Positions 12,952 through 14,099 of a stretch of 14,099 nt of DNA are shown piece after piece (the first letter of the stretch is position 1; the number at the start of each line of letters is the position of its first letter). Location of the stretch: NCBI GenBank assembly GCA_938001995.1, contig CALLAV010000114.1, positions 1 through 14,099 of the forward strand, given 5' to 3'. This DNA is from an uncultured Amylibacter sp. GTDB taxonomy: Bacteria; Pseudomonadota; Alphaproteobacteria; Rhodobacterales; Rhodobacteraceae. Made by a program: the position numbers and the translations under genes. Under the pieces are notes generated by a model that made no database searches, was not told where the DNA came from, and worked only from the letters and a program-made list of their open reading frames with translations.

Positions 12952-14099
12952 ATGGAAATGATCGGACACTATATCGGCGGCAAGCATGTCGCGGGTGAAA
13001 GCGGTCGCACAGCGGACGTATACAATCCGGCAACGGGCGAAGTACAAGCCCAAGTGGCGCTGGCCAATGACGCTGAAATGGCGAAAGCGGTTGAAATCGC
13101 TGCGGCGGCGCAACCAGCTTGGGCCGCGAAAAACCCACAAGTGCGTGCCCGTGTAATGATGAAGATGGTCTCCCTTCTGCACCGCGACATGGACAAACTG
13201 GCCGAAGCGCTGAGCCGTGAGCACGGCAAAACCTTGCCAGATGCCAAGGGCGACGTGATCCGTGGTTTGGAAGTTGTCGAGTACTGTATCGGTGCGCCTC
13301 AATTGCTGAAGGGTGAATTCACCGACGGCGCTGGTCCTGGCATTGATATGTATTCCATGAAACAGGCGCTCGGTGTGACGGCTGGCATTACGCCGTTCAA
13401 CTTTCCCGCGATGATCCCGATGTGGATGTTTGCGCCGGCGATTGTCTGTGGCAACGCGTGCATTCTGAAACCATCCGAGCGCGATCCATCTGTGCCAATG
13501 ATGTTGGCTGCATTGATGGAAGAAGCTGGGTGTCCTCCTGGTATCATCCAAGTGGTGAACGGCGACAAAGAAGCGGTGGACGCGATTTTGGACCATGACG
13601 TGATCCAATCCGTTGGCTTTGTGGGCTCCACTCCGATTGCGGAATACATTTATGGTCGTGGCTGTTCCAACGGCAAGCGCGTGCAGTGTTTTGGCGGTGC
13701 GAAAAACCACATGATCATCATGCCAGACGCGGACATGGATCAAGCAGCAGATGCGTTGATCGGTGCTGGTTTTGGGGCCGCTGGCGAACGCTGCATGGCG
13801 ATTTCCGTGGCAGTGCCTGTGGGCGATGAAACAGCGGATCGGTTAATCGAAAAGCTGACCCCGCGCGTTGAGGCGTTGAAAATCGGCCCTTACACGTCTG
13901 GCAATGATGTGGATTTCGGTCCTGTTGTAACGGCGGCGGCCAAACAGAACATTCTTGGACTGGTTGAAACGGGTGTGAAGGACGGCGCGAACCTTGTGGT
14001 GGATGGCCGTGATTTCAACCTGCAAGGCTATGAAGACGGGTTCTTTGTTGGCGCGTGTTTGTTCGACAATGTGACCACAGACATGGACATCTATAAGAA
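12952..14099 (+). CDS. mmsA: MmsA, methylmalonate-semialdehyde dehydrogenase (acylating), 3' end cut off
   Basis: The first 382 residues of an aldehyde dehydrogenase, continuing past the window; the family is about 500 residues. The enzyme oxidises methylmalonate semialdehyde to propionyl-CoA using NAD+ and CoA in valine and thymine breakdown. Motifs: YNPATGE (24-30), ITPFNFPAMIPMWMFAPA (146-163, with Asn150), LKPSERDPSVP (172-182), GFVGSTPIAEYIY (222-234), FGGAKNHMIIMPDAD (247-261), and catalytic Cys281 in AAGERCMAIS. Cysteine at that place with the GERC context and the KNH segment are typical of MmsA/IolA rather than ordinary aldehyde dehydrogenases. Start ATG 12952 has AGGAGA seven bases upstream. 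Whether other valine-degradation genes follow lies outside the window. Confidence 0.95.
   Translation, partial: MEMIGHYIGGKHVAGESGRTADVYNPATGEVQAQVALANDAEMAKAVEIAAAAQPAWAAKNPQVRARVMMKMVSLLHRDMDKLAEALSREHGKTLPDAKGDVIRGLEVVEYCIGAPQLLKGEFTDGAGPGIDMYSMKQALGVTAGITPFNFPAMIPMWMFAPAIVCGNACILKPSERDPSVPMMLAALMEEAGCPPGIIQVVNGDKEAVDAILDHDVIQSVGFVGSTPIAEYIYGRGCSNGKRVQCFGGAKNHMIIMPDADMDQAADALIGAGFGAAGERCMAISVAVPVGDETADRLIEKLTPRVEALKIGPYTSGNDVDFGPVVTAAAKQNILGLVETGVKDGANLVVDGRDFNLQGYEDGFFVGACLFDNVTTDMDIYK

Noticed and set aside
12934..13743. A 269-codon open frame on the minus strand opposite mmsA
   Set aside because: It is antisense to a clear, highly conserved dehydrogenase, is rich in His and Arg as reverse-strand shadows are, has no domain I recognise, and would collide with the mmsA promoter region.
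1..14099. CRISPR arrays, tRNA or rRNA genes, insertion sequences, prophage or defence genes
   Set aside because: I saw no regularly spaced repeats, no cloverleaf-like segment ending in a T-arm, and no transposase, integrase or nuclease frames; the window is a conserved housekeeping stretch.

Overview
The window reads as chromosomal DNA of a marine Rhodobacteraceae (Roseobacter-group) alphaproteobacterium. The basis is protein style and gene order rather than a marker gene. The order iscR, compact cysteine desulfurase, sufB, sufC, sufD, Yip1-type membrane protein, with a divergent alpha/beta hydrolase beside iscR, is what I recall from that family. IscR is of the single-cysteine type described for Rhodobacter sphaeroides. 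I see no tRNA, rRNA, CRISPR array, insertion sequence or phage gene, and no gene-free stretch over about 180 bases.

Region 1 (1-6396, minus strand) is a tightly packed SUF iron-sulfur cluster assembly operon. Read 5' to 3' on the minus strand it runs: promoter and operators at 6358-6396, iscR, cysteine desulfurase, sufB, two small membrane genes of unknown function, sufC, sufD, a Yip1-type membrane gene, and the first 62 bases of another gene that leaves the window. Most junctions overlap or abut (ATGA, TAATG, TGATG, TAAATG), so translation is probably coupled. The desulfurase supplies sulfur, SufB-SufC-SufD is the scaffold complex with its ATPase, and IscR is the cluster-sensing regulator of its own operon.

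Region 2 (6457-7126, plus) is a small alpha/beta hydrolase transcribed away from iscR and sharing its upstream region. Region 3 (7150-9601) has anmK (cell-wall recycling, minus) divergent from tyrS (tyrosyl-tRNA synthetase, plus), which ends at a strong hairpin terminator usable from both sides. Region 4 (9640-11358, minus) holds coaD followed by two cyclophilin-type prolyl isomerases, one cytoplasmic and one with a signal peptide, overlapping by one base. Region 5 (11451-12848, minus) holds a two-CBS-domain protein and a LysR-type regulator. The regulator is divergent from mmsA (12952 onward, plus; methylmalonate-semialdehyde dehydrogenase, cut off by the window end), and the gap between them has a LysR-like operator arrangement.

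The points most worth a second look are the double operator on the iscR-suf promoter (an IscR type-1-like box over the -35 and a TTTAGAA-type palindrome over the -10), the two AT-richer orphan membrane genes between sufB and sufC, the shortened desulfurase, and the paired repeats at the lysR/mmsA and ppiB promoters. All family assignments come from reading motifs by eye; no database search was run.
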